Shown: piece after piece, positions 63,042-64,000 of the stretch
Layout: every line of letters begins with the position of its first letter
Position numbering within the stretch: the first letter of the stretch is position 1
DNA from: Sphingobacterium nematocida
GTDB lineage: Bacteria; Bacteroidota; Bacteroidia; Sphingobacteriales; Sphingobacteriaceae
DNA: 64,000 nt
Assembly: GCF_900168125.1 (NCBI RefSeq)
Contig: NZ_FUZF01000005.1
Span: 62,001-126,000 of the forward strand
Direction of reading: 5' to 3'
Position numbers and translations under genes: made by a program
Notes under the pieces: model-generated
The model's input: only the letters and a program-made list of their open reading frames with translations
Databases searched by the model: none
Told to the model about the DNA's origin: nothing

Positions 63042-63281
63042 CTATTTCGACATTGATTCAAAAGTTAATAACTCGTTTGGTGTTACTTTAAGAGCTTTAG
63101 CTATTTGGAAAAGTATAAAGGCTGTCGGGTTAGCCCCTTGAACCTCATATCTATTTATGAATTGTTTATCTTTTCCTATTGTATGGGCCAATTGTTCCTG
63201 AGACAAATTATTTTGTTTTCTCAAAATCATGATTCTTTCACCTAATTTTCTTTTGAATTCTGAGATCGACATTTCTTTCAT
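63042..63281 (-). CDS. XRE-family HTH regulator
   Basis: A 79-residue protein with a typical Cro/CI-type HTH: RIMILRKQNNLSQEQLAHTI, then GKDKQFINRYEVQGANPTAF and a closing helix with LKVTPNELLTF. Such single-domain proteins are small repressors, often in toxin-antitoxin, phage or island contexts. It diverges from a strong plus-strand promoter (63328-63358) leading into the structured element, which it may control. No toxin-like partner is adjacent. Confidence 0.85.
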   Translation of the reverse strand: MKEMSISEFKRKLGERIMILRKQNNLSQEQLAHTIGKDKQFINRYEVQGANPTAFILFQIAKALKVTPNELLTFESMSK

Positions 63282-63327
63282 AGATTCAATGTCGAAAAAT
63301 ATAACATCAAAAAAGTCATCTTTAGTG

Positions 63328-63358
63328 TTGACTTTTTGCGATATGTTTCTTAAATTTG
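63328..63358 (+). promoter_or_regulatory. Bacteroidota-type promoter reading into the structured element
   Basis: TTG at 63328-63330, 20 bases, then TAAATTTG at 63351-63358. A second TAAATTTG lies at 63392-63399 without a clear upstream box. Transcription would run rightwards, away from the XRE gene, into 63452-63611. Confidence 0.55.
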
Positions 63359-63451
63359 AAAATAAAATTTAGATAATGTGAAATGATTAAATAAATTTGA
63401 TGCACCATATTGAAAATATTTAGGTGCTCACTTAAAATTTGCCTCATAAAA

Positions 63452-63611
63452 GCCAAACGAACGTAGGAATTCAGTTAGAAGCTAAGAGGACAAGTGAGCG
63501 TCTGGTAAAGATACCCCACGAATTTATTCGTGGGTACCAGACCTTCTTGTTGTAGCTTCTGAGAGTTGGACATGTTCAAATCTCCCCGGATTCCTACCCG
63601 GGTCGTTTGGC
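63452..63611 (+). ncRNA. Unidentified highly structured RNA-like element, 160 nt
   Basis: Six nested exact helices fit one rod: GCCAAACGA/TCGTTTGGC (63452-63460, 63603-63611), GTAGGAAT/ATTCCTAC (63463-63470, 63590-63597), AGAAGCTA/TAGCTTCT (63477-63484, 63553-63560), ACAAG/CTTGT (63490-63494, 63546-63550), GTCTGGTA/TACCAGAC (63500-63507, 63535-63542) and CCCACGAA/TTCGTGGG (63515-63522, 63527-63534). A side hairpin GAGA/TCTC lies at 63561-63564 and 63581-63584. A promoter fits the plus strand. It is not tmRNA, RNase P or group II domain V by any motif I can see. It could be an ncRNA or a folded DNA site of a mobile element. Confidence 0.65.
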
Positions 63612-63900
63612 GAAGCAAGATAGGTCTGGCCCCTTTGGGGTTAAAAACTCTTCGATGAGGCTTTGGAAAACAAAGCTAAAAATGAAAACAAAAAAACAGC
63701 AGCACAAAAACATTATCAAAGGTCCGGAGTAGCTTCGTTAACCTTAGTCATCTAGCATGACTTTTCTATTCTTGTGATGTGTATTATATACCGATTATAC
63801 AAACTTAAGTTACCTTCTTAGTACATCCGAGATAATCATTTAATCAATTTTTTATTAAAACGTGTGGCCTGTCTTATGGTTGCATGATTGTAGCCCGTTC

Positions 63901-63925
63901 GACTCCTCCACCAGGTGGAGGAGTC
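63901..63925. repeat. 25-bp perfect palindrome
   Basis: GACTCCTCCACC, a central A, then GGTGGAGGAGTC. It is GC-rich in an AT-rich setting and lies near the window edge. It may be a regulator or recombinase site, or a hairpin in an RNA; no T tract follows. Confidence 0.6.
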
Positions 63926-64000
63926 GCTTCCCGATGAAACAGGGACACAGCAGGGTGATGGTCACAGCTATTAGGTCACACTCAATGAACCGAAAATGAA

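Larger units (their letters stand above)
63282..64000. other. 719-bp non-coding right end
   Basis: No credible gene is present on either strand. It contains the promoter at 63328-63358, the structured element at 63452-63611 and the palindrome at 63901-63925. A 16-codon frame at 63681-63731 is not convincing. Between 63630 and 63890 nothing clear is seen. Confidence 0.5.

Noticed and set aside
63452..63611. Retron ncRNA
   Set aside because: Terminal inverted repeats and a long hairpin fit loosely, but no reverse transcriptase is encoded on either side within the window and no retron branch motif is clear.
63888..63913. tmRNA or tRNA 3' end (GTTCGACTCCTCCACCA)
   Set aside because: The bases before and after TTCGACT do not form a T-stem, no acceptor or anticodon arm is present, and the CTCCACC belongs to a palindrome.

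Overview
The window looks like chromosomal DNA of a Bacteroidota bacterium, most likely of the Sphingobacteriaceae (Sphingobacterium/Pedobacter type). The grounds are two SusC/SusD loci, FecR/ECF-sigma signalling, BACON domains, a DUF6377-type regulator, a DUF4998/DUF4959-type lipoprotein set, weak Shine-Dalgarno sites, and several promoters of the Bacteroidota form TTG-N19/20-TAnnTTTG. I found no rRNA, tRNA, CRISPR array or intact insertion sequence. The genus is inferred from gene content only.

Layout. 1-112: start of murB running off the left edge. 231-8.6 kb: ordinary chromosomal genes: a TetR regulator; a minus-strand run of an HMA-AraC fusion regulator, a FUSC membrane protein and a YpdA-like oxidoreductase; a YceI protein; an MBL-fold hydrolase; a lipase; a nitroreductase. 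8.6-11.2 kb: a tight three-gene unit of a zinc-ribbon membrane protein, an SPFH-SHOCT protein and a small membrane protein. 11.24-12.28 kb: non-coding DNA with six degenerate copies of an 84-bp tandem repeat.

12.3-24.2 kb: an SusC/SusD locus in which the only enzymes are two related MBL-fold proteins, one fused to a DUF4998-like lipoprotein module. Its FecR-type anti-sigma gene is at the left end and an ECF sigma gene is about 10 kb away at the right end. 24.4-30 kb: an ABC exporter, a secreted serine protease with a CxxCH motif, a GH29 fucosidase and a lipoprotein. 30.1-40.1 kb: a candidate envelope-polysaccharide system: a soluble GAF/PAS hybrid kinase, a stand-alone receiver, a HEAT-repeat membrane protein, and a GT2 synthase fused to an LtaS-like phosphoglycerol-transferase domain, with a convergent YaiO-type TPR/beta-barrel protein.

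40.2-46.6 kb: minus-strand metabolic and regulatory genes. They include a drug/metabolite transporter broken by an apparent one-base deletion, a class IV aminotransferase, a TPR-LuxR regulator and a di-haem peroxidase. An orphan IlvN-like ACT protein here is preceded by a 34-codon leader peptide rich in Val, Ile and Leu and by an intrinsic terminator, which is a classical attenuator layout. A nitroreductase/OhrR-type pair follows. 47.7-61.4 kb: a second SusC/SusD locus with a GntR regulator, a DUF6377-type regulator, two BACON lipoproteins with a shared unknown C-terminal domain, and two calcineurin-like phosphoesterases, which suggests a phosphorylated substrate. 61.4-64 kb: an accessory stretch of small orphan genes, gene remnants, a 160-nt element with six nested helices that looks like an undescribed structured RNA, and a 25-bp palindrome.

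The strongest candidates for something undescribed are the GT2-LtaS fusion/YaiO/HEAT/two-component module, the structured element at 63452-63611, the ilv-type attenuator on an orphan ACT gene, and the SusCD locus with tandem MBL enzymes.
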